Of a stretch of 64,000 nt of DNA, positions 32,947 through 43,582 are shown piece after piece; position 1 is the stretch's first letter; each line of letters opens with the position of its first letter. The notes under the pieces were generated by a model. It did not search any database and was not told the DNA's origin. It was given only the letters and a program-made list of their open reading frames with translations. Source of the stretch: Fonsecaea monophora. Taxonomy: Eukaryota; Ascomycota; Eurotiomycetes; Chaetothyriales; Herpotrichiellaceae. The DNA is taken from positions 160,813-224,812 of the forward strand of contig NW_019173986.1 in NCBI RefSeq assembly GCF_001642475.1. Direction: 5' to 3'. A program made the translations under genes and the position numbers.

Positions 32947-34496
32947 ATGGCTTCTGAAGTTTATCGAAACTTGACCTGGGCGAAGACCATGAGGAACCGC
33001 TGGGAACGCGATATCGACGAGGCTGAAGAGTTCTACCATGTCATTTCCAGGGTTTATGAGGGCAGCGGCCGTATGTTTTTTGCCAAGACCTGGTTCATCT
33101 CGTTGTCAGTAGACGTGGGAAACGATATCAAACTCGAGAAAGCTGAACAGCGTGTGGAACAGGCGCTCCGCAATGCTTGGCTACATCTGCGATACAATCA
33201 TCCCAACATCGCGTCCTGGGTCGAATACGATGGCGCAAGCGAGAAATTTCGAAAGTTGTATGAGGCTTGTGAGAAAGAGAGCGACCAGCAAGCATGGCTT
33301 GAGTCTACTTTCCACTCGATCTCTACCTCCGGGACTGGAATTGAACGGGCCAACTCGGATCCCCCTGCCCCCAAACTTCCCGCACTTTTTGTCATCAAAT
33401 CAGACGATCACAAAAGCAAAGACGGGACGATTTACGTGATATCGTCTTCCGCTCTCCCCACGAAATCATCGATGGAATAGGGACCCTTCAATTGCTCGCC
33501 AATCTCTTCATCCTTGCATCTCGAGCGTATAGTCAACAGTCATCTTATCAAATTCCAGCGTTTGGAACCGAGGTCGATAATCTCACCCCACCCTTACGTG
33601 TGGCGGCGTTGATTCCACCATCTTTGTCGGCAGAACAGCAACAGTGTCTCGAACAGATTCTGGCAGAGAATGCTCAGTTGCGCCATGGTGTCGAGATTGC
33701 TTGCCTCCCTTTCAAAGTTGGAGCCGAGCTTCCCGGAGTTCACAAGCGCGTGGCCCTAACATACTCCCGTCAGGATACGCAGAGTCTGCTCCTCGCTTGC
33801 AAGGAAAGAAATATAACCGTCACACATGCGTATCATGCCGCTATTGCTATGGCGCTGCGAGACTTGCAAGAGAAGAGGCACGAGAACAGACGAGTAAGAT
33901 ACATCAGTTACTGTCTCATTAATCTTCGCAAGCATTGTACGGCTCCTTACAATACTCCGACACATCCGGTATCCGTGATTCACTCAAGCTCAGGAAGGAG
34001 TCTCGTAGTGGACCTAGAGATGCCTCCTAGCGAGGAAGGTGGTCATGCATCCACCAAGAGAAGGAACGAATTCACTGAGGTTGTCGCAGGGGTAAGAGAT
34101 TTCTACCTCTCGATCCGCGACGACAAAGAACATCTTTCTCGAGTGCCAACGTACTGGAAGTCTGGAGTCCCTCGTTTGCCAGAGTCGGCACTGCTTTCCA
34201 GAGAAGTCTTCAAAGTGCCACCGCCCGATCCGTCGCCCACAGTGTCCATTCCCAGCATGGGACGCATTGACGATATCATTGCACCAGAGCACGGGGAATT
34301 CAAGCTGCATGACCCATGGGTAACAGGAGAAGAGCTGAGGTCAGGCTTAGGCTTATTCCTTGGGAGCTGGAAAGGACAACTGACGTTGAGTGCTGCCTAC
34401 AATGACGCCTGGCATGAGGGAGGTGAGGTTTTGCGGTTTTTGAAGTCGTGCGAACAGATTGTCTGGCAGGGACTTGGGATTGACTGCCATTAAATG
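32947..34496 (+). pseudogene. BAHD/Tri3-like condensation-fold acyltransferase, frameshifted
   Basis: A fungal alcohol/terpenoid O-acyltransferase-like protein of the condensation-domain superfamily, which transfers an acyl group from acyl-CoA to a hydroxyl. From the ATG at 32947 the frame gives MASEVYRNLTW, FYHVISRVYEG and LSVDVGNDIKLEKAEQRVEQAL up to about residue 163. The frame then shifts at about 33435, where one base appears to be lost in a C run. Conserved coding continues without interruption in the next frame to 34493, including the catalytic H-x-x-x-D-G motif (33459-33476), THAYHAAIAMALRDL, FTEVVAGVRDFY and a complete C terminus. No intron can explain the shift. As written, translation stops at about 33480, just past the break and without the catalytic histidine in frame. 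Recent decay or a single-base sequence error are both possible. Confidence 0.75.
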
Positions 34497-35165
34497 GCCC
34501 CATATGCGCCTCTTCGTGAGGGACAGTTCAGTGCATAGATCATCATCTTGAACGAAATTTACATCTGCGACAATACAGAGTCGTAAGCGAACAATATTAG
34601 TGGTCGTATATTGTAACTGCCCACTTCTATCTTCTATGACCAAGTAGCTCGCATTGCGCCACGGCTTCACAGCCTAAAATCCTTCAACCTACCAAACTCT
34701 GTAGATCATTTGATCCCACGTTCTGATGAAGATTTTCTATTCGTGGCAGTACAGGTCAAGGCGAGTGATAATAAGCTATACAAGTACCGACGTTGGAATG
34801 GTGAGGAGATAAATAGTGGAACCCCTCCCACTTTCCTACCAGCAGCCTCCCACTTTTGTTAGAGAAGCCACACTGTCAGTGTACCTCGTAGTCTCGGAAA
34901 ATGTCTCAAACAGAGACAGAGCTGGGATCGAGAACCCCCACTCTCGCCACGAGCGTCAAGAGCCGCGTGCATGAGGATGGGCCATGCAGAACACCGCCCA
35001 TCCATGTCATGTTGCCCCTGACTGCGAGGCGAACCGGGCAATGTCACGCTTCGGCATTTGTATACCTGCCACCTCGACATGTTTGGGGTGGGCTGTTCAG
35101 GGAAAAGGAAAAAATACATCACTCACAACCTCAGTCTTGGGAGAGAACGCCCATCCTGAACAGCC
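34497..35165. promoter_or_regulatory. Promoter region of the old yellow enzyme gene
   Basis: 670 bp with no supported gene. It holds a direct repeat CTCCCACTTT at 34825 and 34847 (22 bp apart), resembling the ATCCCACCTTTG words in the FMO/P450 divergent promoter. A TACAAG/AAATAG-rich block precedes it. Confidence 0.45.
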
Positions 35166-36260
35166 ATGTCGCGATTGTTCACACCTGTGCAGGTAGGGTC
35201 CTGCCTACTACAACACCGAATTGCCATGGCACCAATGACGCGGCGAAGGGCGCACGACGACTATGTACCGAGTGACCTCATGGTTGACTACTACGCCCAA
35301 CGAGCGTCGGTACCGGGAACACTTCTGATTTCGGAGGCGGTGGCAACATCTCATCGCGCAAGTGTCTGGCAGAATACGACGGGGATTTACAACGACAACC
35401 AGATGAGTAAATGGCAGACGATTGTCGAAGCTGTACACGCCAAAGGCTCGTACATTTTCGCACAGCTCTGGATAACCGGACGAGCCGCCAGACCTGCGGC
35501 CGTCGCTGCCGGCGCCGAAGTGATTTCCAGCAGCGATATTCCATGGAGTCCGGAATCCGCGGTGCCTCGCCCTCTGGAAGAAGACGAAATCTGGGCCTGT
35601 GTCAACGATTTCCGTCAAGCAGCTCTCAATGCCATTGCGGTCGGGTTTGATGGTGTCGAGATCCACGGTGCGAATGGCTACTTGGTGGACCAGTTCACCC
35701 AGGACACGTGTAACCACCGCACCGACGGGTGGGGAGGCAACATTGAGAACAGAGCCCGGTTTGCAATTGAGGTCAGCAAAGCAGTCACGGAAGCCGTTGG
35801 TGCCGACAAGGTTGGCTTTCGAATAAGCCCCTGGTGCAAGCATCACGGGATGGGTATGGATAATCCTATTCCGCAATTTACATATCTCTTGCAGGAGCTG
35901 CAGAAACTCCAACTGGCCTACCTGCATATCATCGAGGCCAGAGTCGCAGGAAATGCAGACGCTGATCTTCGAGACTCGATCGATGTCTTTGTCGACGCGT
36001 GGAATAACACCAGTCCGGTCATTGTTGCCGGCGGCTACACGGCCGAAAGTTCACTCCAGGTTGTGGATGGCAAATATCGAGGCAAAGACGTTTTGGTTGC
36101 CTTTGGCCGCCACTTTATATCGAATCCAGATCTGCCCTTCCGAGTCAAGGAGGGCATCCCGTTCACCAAATACAATCGGGACACCTTCTACGAAGTCCTC
36201 TCCCCAGAAGGATATACTGACTACAAGTTCAGTCCGGAGTTTCAAGCAGTTCTTGGGTAG
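35166..36260 (+). CDS. Old yellow enzyme family NADPH:flavin ene-reductase
   Basis: An FMN-dependent oxidoreductase reducing activated C=C bonds of enones or enals with NADPH. It is a single-exon 364-aa protein with the usual TIM-barrel order: LFTPVQVGSCLLQHRIAMAPMTRRRA, cut here as LQHRIAMAPMTRRRA; GTLLISEA; QLWITGRAARP; EIHGANGYLVDQF with the substrate-binding HGAN and the proton-donor Tyr; NHRTDGWGGNIENRARF; VAGGYTAES; and VAFGRHFISNPDLP near the C-terminal FMN phosphate site. The length is close to that of fungal OYEs (about 370-400 aa). The gene is intact. It lies between the broken acyltransferase and the flavin monooxygenase. In this setting it probably tailors or degrades an unsaturated carbonyl compound. 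Confidence 0.93.
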   Translation: MSRLFTPVQVGSCLLQHRIAMAPMTRRRAHDDYVPSDLMVDYYAQRASVPGTLLISEAVATSHRASVWQNTTGIYNDNQMSKWQTIVEAVHAKGSYIFAQLWITGRAARPAAVAAGAEVISSSDIPWSPESAVPRPLEEDEIWACVNDFRQAALNAIAVGFDGVEIHGANGYLVDQFTQDTCNHRTDGWGGNIENRARFAIEVSKAVTEAVGADKVGFRISPWCKHHGMGMDNPIPQFTYLLQELQKLQLAYLHIIEARVAGNADADLRDSIDVFVDAWNNTSPVIVAGGYTAESSLQVVDGKYRGKDVLVAFGRHFISNPDLPFRVKEGIPFTKYNRDTFYEVLSPEGYTDYKFSPEFQAVLG

Positions 36261-36433
36261 ACCCTGATGGAGGATATGGTTATCATGGATCATGTGGTGA
36301 TGACAGAGCGCTCTATGGCCTCCGGCAAGTGTCGCAGCTATAGCAAGGCAACGATAAAGGTACATTATGGATCAAGACTTCTCGGTAGTTCATAGGTAGT
36401 TCATACTCACGAGAGCAACATGGTCGAAACTCT

Positions 36434-38191
36434 CTACAGCAATGCTCTGACTAAATCCCTTGAACTATCCCCATCCGCCTTTGGTCTGTGTGTCTGGGCC
36501 TCGCGTATCTCTTCGCCAGCCTTGCGCCTCTCCTGTTCCCACCATCGCAGTCTCGCCTTCACCACCACCTCGACGAATAAATCTTTCCACTTTGGGTCAT
36601 ACCTAGGCAGTCTTCTGCCGTTGGAACCAACTGCAGGTTCCCCCGCAAATTCCCTGAGGCCCTCAAAATACTCTTCAAAGTCGGAGGACAGGTCAAAAAA
36701 TGGGATTCCATCTCCACACTTGGCGAGCCGGTCATGCTCCCATTTTCGCATCAGGCGTCGTCTCGGTAGTCTGGCACGTGCTGCCAACAGACGAGCTACG
36801 GCGACGGCCTGCCATTCGTATACCCTGAAGGTCAGACCTCCCGAGACCTGATCCGATGTACAGATTAGTCCGTCGTCATCATCATCATCATCACATTACT
36901 GGCATGAAATGGGATTGGGAGCAACCGTGAAGCTTACCATTCCAATAAATGCCAGAGTGGGATCCTCCATGTCAAATACATGTTGATAAAGTTTCTGGAT
37001 CCTCCGGCCTTGGATTCTCCGACTGATATATGGCAGAAATGGGAAACTGAAGTCATAGCCCGTGGCGAAAAGCACCACGTCGACGTGGTCGACATATGAA
37101 CCATCTTCAAAATCGATCCTCCCGTCTGGATGAAATTTGGCAATTGGCGGCTTGATGGAAACGTGGGGGTGTTTGAACGCACCCCATCCGAACGCCGGTA
37201 GCGGCTTCTTGAGCGAGGTGATGACGGGATGTTGTGCCACTACTCGAATCTCATGGAGCGCATCAAATGCTGAGACCGAGCCGCCTACGATGATGACTTT
37301 CTGCCGAATGAACACGTTAGTTAGCTGCGCCTCATAGTTTGTATGCGTCAAGGTGAACATGCAACCGTTCGAGCACCAGGAAGTGTAGATGAACATCTTA
37401 CCTTTCCCCTGAACTGCTCCACAGACCGGAAGTGCTTGCTGTGTTGGATTCTCCCCGGGTATCGCTCGTCATAATCTGCCAATCCAGCAATATCAGGCAC
37501 ATAGGGTAGCGAAAAGTGACCTGTCGCAACGACCAGGGCGTCGAACACCTCTTGCCACCAATAGTTCATCTTCGATCCTGGCGGTGCACGCCGCAAAGTC
37601 AACACCCACTCGTCTCCCTCCTTTTGCGCCCGTTCAACGGTCGTATTGAACTCGATGAGATGTTGCGTTCCACCGCGGACGAAAATATCTTCTACCCAAC
37701 CGCGAATGACTTCTCGGTGACGGAACGGAGCATTGCTGCCATATTGCGCCAGCGTCCGCTCCGAGAGAATTTCTGGGATCGGCTCCTGCGTAAAGCACAT
37801 TGTCTGAGGTGGGAGATTGCTGTGCAGATTTTCATGGATGCCTGTATCAGAATACCGCAGTTGGGGCGAGTTGATTGCTTCAGTCTTTTCAGTTTCGGAT
37901 GGAAATCCAGCAGGAGTGAGTACGGGCAGATCGGCCTGGTGCCTCAGAAGTTTGCGAAGAGAGGGTATCGTGGGCGAATGGTCTGCCGTGTACACCCTGA
38001 CATACGTCTTGATCAATGTAAAATCAGGTAGAGGAAGCGGAGGGGGAAACCTACCAAGTGCCCCCAGCGATCGCGTTTCGCTCAAACACGCGAATTGTGT
38101 CGAACGTCTGCTCCTTGACCAGAGCATCTGTGGCGATTGCACCGGCTGGCCCAGCGCCAATGACGGCTACGCGTGAGCACTTTCGGACCAT
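36434..38191 (-). CDS. Flavin-containing monooxygenase (FMO/BVMO-like)
   Basis: A FAD- and NADPH-dependent monooxygenase inserting one oxygen atom into soft nucleophiles or ketones. Four exons: 38191-38055, 37996-37402, 37300-36938 and 36847-36434. The total of 1509 nt gives 502 aa, phases consistent. It starts MVRKCSRVAVIGAGPAG with the FAD GxGxxG. It then has GGTWVYTAD, the FMO-type fingerprint YPGRIQHSKHF (x-G-x3-H-x3-F), the second dinucleotide motif VIIVGGSVSA for NADPH, and FATGYDF near the C-terminal third, followed by a basic helical tail. The exons look intact. The third intron contains an ATC/GAT triplet run. It is divergently paired with the P450 at 38710 and probably co-regulated. 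N- or S-oxygenase and Baeyer-Villiger activity cannot be told apart here. Confidence 0.9.
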
Positions 38192-38709
38192 GATGAGGAG
38201 CTCGTTGATGTGCCACTTCAGAGGAGAAAGGGGCCCGTGTCTATCACGAGTAGCATATCTTGGTGACTTTCTCCCCCATATTATTATGGTCGATTGAATG
38301 CACCTCGAGGACGATCTTGCTGGCCTCAGATCTCTCGATGGATCTCGCCTCACGTGAGCTCTCAAGATGCTCCTCCCACGATCCACCTTGAGGGTATCCC
38401 AACCTTGCAGTTGAGAGGTCACTATGGCTATGGACATCCCATCTTTGCATGTCGCCTTGAATGCCTTGCCGACATCCCACCTTTGAGCCTCATCCCACTC
38501 TTGGCGAATCTCGTATACCCGCCAGATCCCACCTTCTGATAGACTAGCTACCGTCTCGGGATCCACCGCCATCCTCGATCACACAACTACATTCTCGGAG
38601 GACATACTCATGGATGATTTACTCTGGAGTGTCGGTGTCACATTGGATCACCAAGACTCATTCATTTCAAGGTGTCTTTCGACTCCCAAGCCATGCGCGT
38701 CGGTGAAGC
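38192..38709. promoter_or_regulatory. Divergent FMO/P450 promoter with repeated ATCCCAnCTTTG words
   Basis: A 518-bp bidirectional promoter. Within 38381-38538 six copies of one word occur, all in the same orientation: ATCCACCTTG (38381), TATCCCAACCTTG (38395), ATCCCATCTTTG (38436), ATCCCACCTTTG (38474), ATCCCACTCTTG (38492) and ATCCCACCTTCTG (38526). Spacing is 14 to 41 bp, so this is not a simple tandem satellite. Clustering of near-identical words between two divergent oxidase genes suggests binding sites for a pathway regulator. Which regulator is unknown; three lie within 24 kb. Confidence 0.6.
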
Positions 38710-40472
38710 ATGATGGACTCCTTGCGCCCCCATCTCACAGCCAAAACTGCAGTTGTGGTCCTGGTCGTGATCGTGATTGCGACACTGCTAAGAAACTACC
38801 GCAACAAAGGTCTTTGTAAATATCCAGGTCCTTTCCTCGCCAACTTCACCGACGCATGGAGATTCTTCAGCGTTCTCCGCGGCAAGTCGCAACTCACACT
38901 GCGGACGCTACATGATCAACATGGACACATTGTTCGACTCGGTCCCAATTCGCTATCTTTCAGCAGCCCGGAGGCTCTCAAGTCGATCTACGGGTTGAAC
39001 AATCGGTTGATGAAGGTAGGGAAATACTTGTCAACAATACGAGCCATGCATGTTGACGGGCGAGCAGAGTGCATTCTACCCAGTGCAGATGCAGTTGGCG
39101 AGAGGGGAGGTGCTCCAGTCATTGTTTGGAACTCAAGATCAAGATTACCATGCCCGACTTCGACGGACGGTCAGCAATGCCTTCTCCATGACCTCGATCG
39201 TCCAATATGAACCCCGAGTCAACGATACCGTAAGAGTTTTCCTTGAACGGACCCAAGAACTCTACGCGAAGCCTGGAGTACAGTGTGATTTCCTCCACTG
39301 GCTCCAATATTTCGCCTTTGATGTCATCACCGAGATCACGTACAGTCGAAGAGCCGGATTCGTGGACAGGTGCGAAGACGTCGACGGCATCATTGCCTGG
39401 CTGGACAAGATCTTTGACTACCAGGCCCCTGTGGGCCAGATGCCTTGGCTCGATAAGTTGTTTGTCAAAAATCCGGTCCGAGCACTACTGGTGAGTCGAA
39501 GTTCCCAAAATCTCTGACGATATTGGATTCGGCAGCCGTTTGGAGACCCAGTATTGACACCCCTTTACAGAGTAAACATGGGTTCACCGACAACTCATCT
39601 GGAACGGCGAAATTCTCCCGGGCGAGGATGGCCGAGCGGTTGTCGGGGGCATATCAAAATGACAGCATGGACCTCTTGACCATGTTTCTCCAGGCTCAGA
39701 AAGAACATGCCGACTTCTTCGACGACGGACGCCTCCTCACCATGACGACCTCGATTGCCCTTGCTGGGTCTGACACCACCGCAATCACCCTCGCCGCGAT
39801 CTTTTACTTCCTCGCCAGATATCCCAAGTGCTACCAAAAGCTCGATGAGGAGATTGAAGATGCCATCAAAACGGGGTTGATTTCAGACACCGAAGGCATC
39901 ATCACGTGGAGCGACGCCCAGAAATTGCCATATCTCCACGCCTGCATCCAAGAAACATTTCGCATGCATCCAGCCATCGGTATGATCTTGGAGCGAGTCG
40001 TGCCGCCGCAGGGCATGGAGATTTGTGGCGAGTTCATTCCTGGAGGGACTATCGTTGGCTGCAACCCATGGGTCTTGCAACGTCAACCGGACTTTTTTGG
40101 CCACGACGTCGACATCTGGAGACCCGAGCGATGGCTGATCAATCCCACCGCAGCTGCCGACTCAGAGGAACAACGGCTGAAAAGAATGAACAGTGCCATG
40201 TTCCAATTTGGTGGCGGAACGCGGACCTGTCTCGGCAAGCATATTGCGCTTCTGGAAATTTACAAGCTGGTTCCCAGCTTTTTGCGGCGATTTGAGGTGA
40301 GCAGTGCCTCTTTGGGACAATTACTGAGATATTATGCTAACATGGCTTGTCCCTGATTTAGATTCAGCCAACTGATGATGAGGAGTGGGATTTGCACACG
40401 GCATGGTTCGTCAAGCCGAGGAAATTTGATGTCGTGATTACAGCGAAGGAGACTTGTTTGCCCGAGCGATGA
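38710..40472 (+). CDS. Cytochrome P450 monooxygenase (pisatin-demethylase-like)
   Basis: An ER-bound haem-thiolate monooxygenase. Four exons: 38710-39015, 39068-39490, 39571-40296 and 40362-40472. The total of 1566 nt gives 521 aa, all phase-0 junctions. An N-terminal anchor (AVVVLVVIVIATLL, residues of about 13-27) precedes the proline hinge YPGPFLAN. The I-helix ALAGSDTTAI contains the oxygen-activating AGxDTT, the K-helix ETFRMHP has the ExxR pair, the PERF-like WRPERW follows, and the haem loop FQFGGGTRTCLGKHIA carries the axial Cys. The layout resembles fungal benzoate-hydroxylase or pisatin-demethylase-type P450s rather than sterol demethylases. Its substrate is unknown. It is intact and shares the promoter with the FMO, so the two probably act in one pathway. 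Confidence 0.94.
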
Positions 40473-41247
40473 GACTAAATATGCCGAATGTACCAGATAT
40501 GTTATGAGGAATGAAAACTCGGGTGGTAAATCTTTATCATTCCATTCCACCTTTGTCTATCGAGCAGCAGTGGGTAATTGCCATGTAGCTTTTACTCCCA
40601 GAATGACGGTAGAATGCCCTCGTTAGCGCAGAGTATCTCACGCCGCTAGCCTCCTGTAGAGTATTGAGCGTCCGTGCCTGCCTGTTGTGACACTTTGGAG
40701 GTATCAGACACGTGACGAATGTCGTATCGTGGGTGTTGATTGCGACATTGGGATTTAACTTTTCAAAAGTGGGCACCATCGGATGCCATGTTCGAGACAT
40801 AGCGGCTGGTCCAGTCGAGATGCCTCTCCAAATCAACTGATAACTAAAAGGAGTATCACGCAATAGCTCTCGGCACTATATTCGCGGCGAGGGCTGGATC
40901 GACGCATCCCATTTTGCCCATCTCCGGCAGAAGGTCAAGAGTGGGATTTTGGCGGCTTCCCATTTCTTCGACGTTCGAGCAGCCCGGTCCTGGCTCGTAT
41001 GCGAAATGCAGGAGACATGATGGAACAACAATTTCATGAGATTGCACAATACGTGGATGGATGGAATGAAGGGGGCGCCTCTGCAGATATATATCCACCG
41101 GTGTCAGTTTTGATCCAAAACACGAACAACATCTCAACGTAGCGTCTCGATTCGCGGCTTCACATTGTCATTTACTGTGCTCAAAGAGGAGCATCTCAAA
41201 CAATACCTTTTTGCCTGCCTCAAACCAATTTCCCCCAAGGTTCCAAT
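40473..41247. promoter_or_regulatory. Promoter region of the Dal5-like transporter
   Basis: 775 bp with no gene I can support. Two minus-strand frames of 90-110 codons lack family resemblance. An ATCCCATTTTG word at 40906 resembles the repeated words of the FMO/P450 promoter. A GC-rich ORF-like stretch at 40860-41040 is read as chance. Confidence 0.4.
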
Positions 41248-43056
41248 ATGGAGAAAGGTCACTCAGTACCTTTCACCTCCTCCGAAGGCCACTTCTCCAG
41301 CGAGGATGGCAGTATCCAGATCGACTACGCTGCCGAGCAAAGACTGGTGCGGAAGTTGGATGTACGTGCCTTGCTCCATTGTCCCCCTTGAAAGATCTAT
41401 ATTGACATGGCTACAGCTTCATATCATGCCGTACGGACCCCTAATTCAGGGCAGCAAAGACAATGGCTGATGGTGGTCCAGGTTGATCATGCTATTATAT
41501 ATTCTCAGTTTCCTTGATCGGTCAGCAGTCCACACCCCCTGCATAAGTCTCGTCCAGTCGGTTCTATTACTAACACCTCACAGCGTGAATATCGGCAATG
41601 CACGGTTGGTATTCATCGTTCCCGCCCCCAGAAGCCATCGCTGACAGTCACGAGGCTGTACGGGCTGGAAGCCGACCTAGGTCTACATGGAAATCAATTC
41701 CAGATCCTTGTCTCGGTACTCTTCGTCACCTACATTACCTTGGAGCTTCCATCCAACCTCGTCGTCAAGAAAATTGGTCCATCAAGATGGATCTCCTTCA
41801 TAGCCCTCTCCTGGGGTCTAGTGGCTACGTTTAGCGGGTTTGTGCAGAACTTTGGAGGCATGCTCGTGTGTCGCTTGCTGTTGGGTGCCTTTGAAGGTGG
41901 CATGTTCCCGGGGGTGGTCGTTTACCTCACCTTCTTCTATACCAAAAAGGAACTGGCCTTGCGGATTGGCTACCTCTTCACATGTGCCGCTCTGGCTGGG
42001 GCATGTGGAGGGCTTTTGGCGTATGCAATTAGCTTCCTGGACGGTAGGTTTTGCTGATTTTGTCTTTCTCATGGACCACTTGCTAAAAGGATATCAGGTG
42101 TCGGTGGACACCGAGGTTGGCGGTGGATTTTGTGGCTCGAAGGGGCGCCAACCGTTTTGTTGGCAATCGCTTTCTGGGCCTTGATTGCCGACGAGCCTTC
42201 CACAGCCAAATATCTGACCGCCGAAGAGAGAGCTTTGGTGGTGGCACGTCTTAACCGCCAGCCCGGAATGACCAAATCGGCCAAAGAATTGCACTGGAAA
42301 GATGTCAGAGAAGGTCTCCTGGACTGGAAGGTCTGGGTCTTTTCTTTGGCGCAATTTGGTGTCGATGTCGCCCTCTACGGCTTCAGCACATTCCTGCCAA
42401 CCATTATCAGGGGTATTATGCCCAAGGCCACGAGCGCCGTTGTCCAGGCTCTCACCATTCCGGTTTATTCCCTTGGAGCCATCACATACCTGAGCGTGGC
42501 CATCGTTTCCGACCGACAACAGCGGCGTGGACTTTACTGCGTCATCTTTGGTACTATCTCCATCACTGGTTACTGTATGCTCATCTCGGATGGCGGGAGC
42601 GCCGTTCACTACGCGGGATGCTTCCTGGTCGCTTGTGGAATGTATTGTGTCATCGGCCTCCCACTCGCTTGGCTGCCTTCGCACACTCCACGTTATGGAA
42701 AACGTACGACAACCATCGCCCTTCAAGCCATGATTGGTAACAGTGCGGGCATTCCGTCCAGCTTTGTGAGTGACCTCCCTTGAGACTGTTGACGATCACA
42801 TTAGAAGTGGGAAGAACTAATCGATCAATAACAGCTATATCCGGCGACCGATGCCCCCCGTTACATCGTGGGACATGCCGTCACCCTGGCCATGGTCGCG
42901 TTCGGGACGCTCAGCTTTGCTTTCATGTGGGGTTACTACTCTGCGGTCAACAAGAGCAGGGCAGCAGGCAAGCAGGACCATAAAGTCGCCGGGCTGTCAG
43001 ACGACGAGATTGAGGAGCTGGGAGATAACAACCCTCGTTTCAGATACATCACCTAA
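41248..43056 (+). CDS. MFS anion:cation symporter (Dal5/allantoate permease-like)
   Basis: A plasma-membrane importer of small organic anions (allantoate, nicotinate, tartrate-type substrates in relatives). Seven exons: 41248-41361, 41417-41430, 41482-41520, 41584-41604, 41655-42043, 42098-42765 and 42835-43056. The total of 1467 nt gives 488 aa, all phases consistent. Three exons are only 14, 39 and 21 bp, a feature of this family in fungi. Signatures: DYAAEQRLVRKLD before helix 1, YILSFLDRVNIGNARLYGL, ELPSNLVVKKIGPSRWI, LLLGAFEGGMFPGVVVYLTF, GGHRGWRWILWLEGA and the characteristic C-terminal DNNPRFRYIT. It is intact. In this cluster it may take up the substrate of the neighbouring oxidases. 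Confidence 0.92.
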
Positions 43057-43582
43057 AAGGAAGCTGGAGAGGGTTGGATCTACGACTCGATCGCCATTGT
43101 CGTCGTAATATGCAAAGGAGTAGGGTTAGGGTTGTGCACAGAAGCAGAAAGAAAGACGATTGAGGAACAATATTACAATGCTTCCATTCCTCATGAAGCG
43201 CTGTACAAGACCTAGACGAGAGTAGGGCTCTGACCAACCCCTGACATACCAGGCTATACTAGATTGCCTTGAAGTCTTTGGTTTACACGTGGGAATCCCG
43301 TTAGACCATCCATTGTAAGAGGGTCAACGGTGGTAATTCAATAGTTCTACCCCACCAATAGCCCGCAGAGCATCTGTCGAGTGGCTAGTGACTGCGATGC
43401 GATGGTGATGAGCTAAACCAACGCCTCAATCACGACATCCACAAAGTAAATAAACTGGGGCACTGGGAGCGAAATCCGACACCCACCTTCGACAATTAAT
43501 ATCCCAGGTAAATCACCCATGTTCATTACCTCCTACTCCTGCCTGTGACAAGGTCAGGCAAGCTGGCGAGTCAGAAGGCGGG
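43057..43582. other. Intergenic/promoter region of the C2H2 regulator
   Basis: 526 bp without coding signal. It is taken as the transporter's 3' flank and the promoter of the gene starting at 43583. Confidence 0.5.

Noticed and set aside
35460..35500. OYE motif QLWITGRAA lacking the His seen in plant OPR-type QLWHxGR
   Set aside because: Yeast-type OYEs also carry a hydrophobic residue there, so this is normal variation, not a lost active-site residue.
40537..41137. Two minus-strand frames between the P450 and the MFS transporter
   Set aside because: No family resemblance, no splice support, and they occupy the transporter's promoter.
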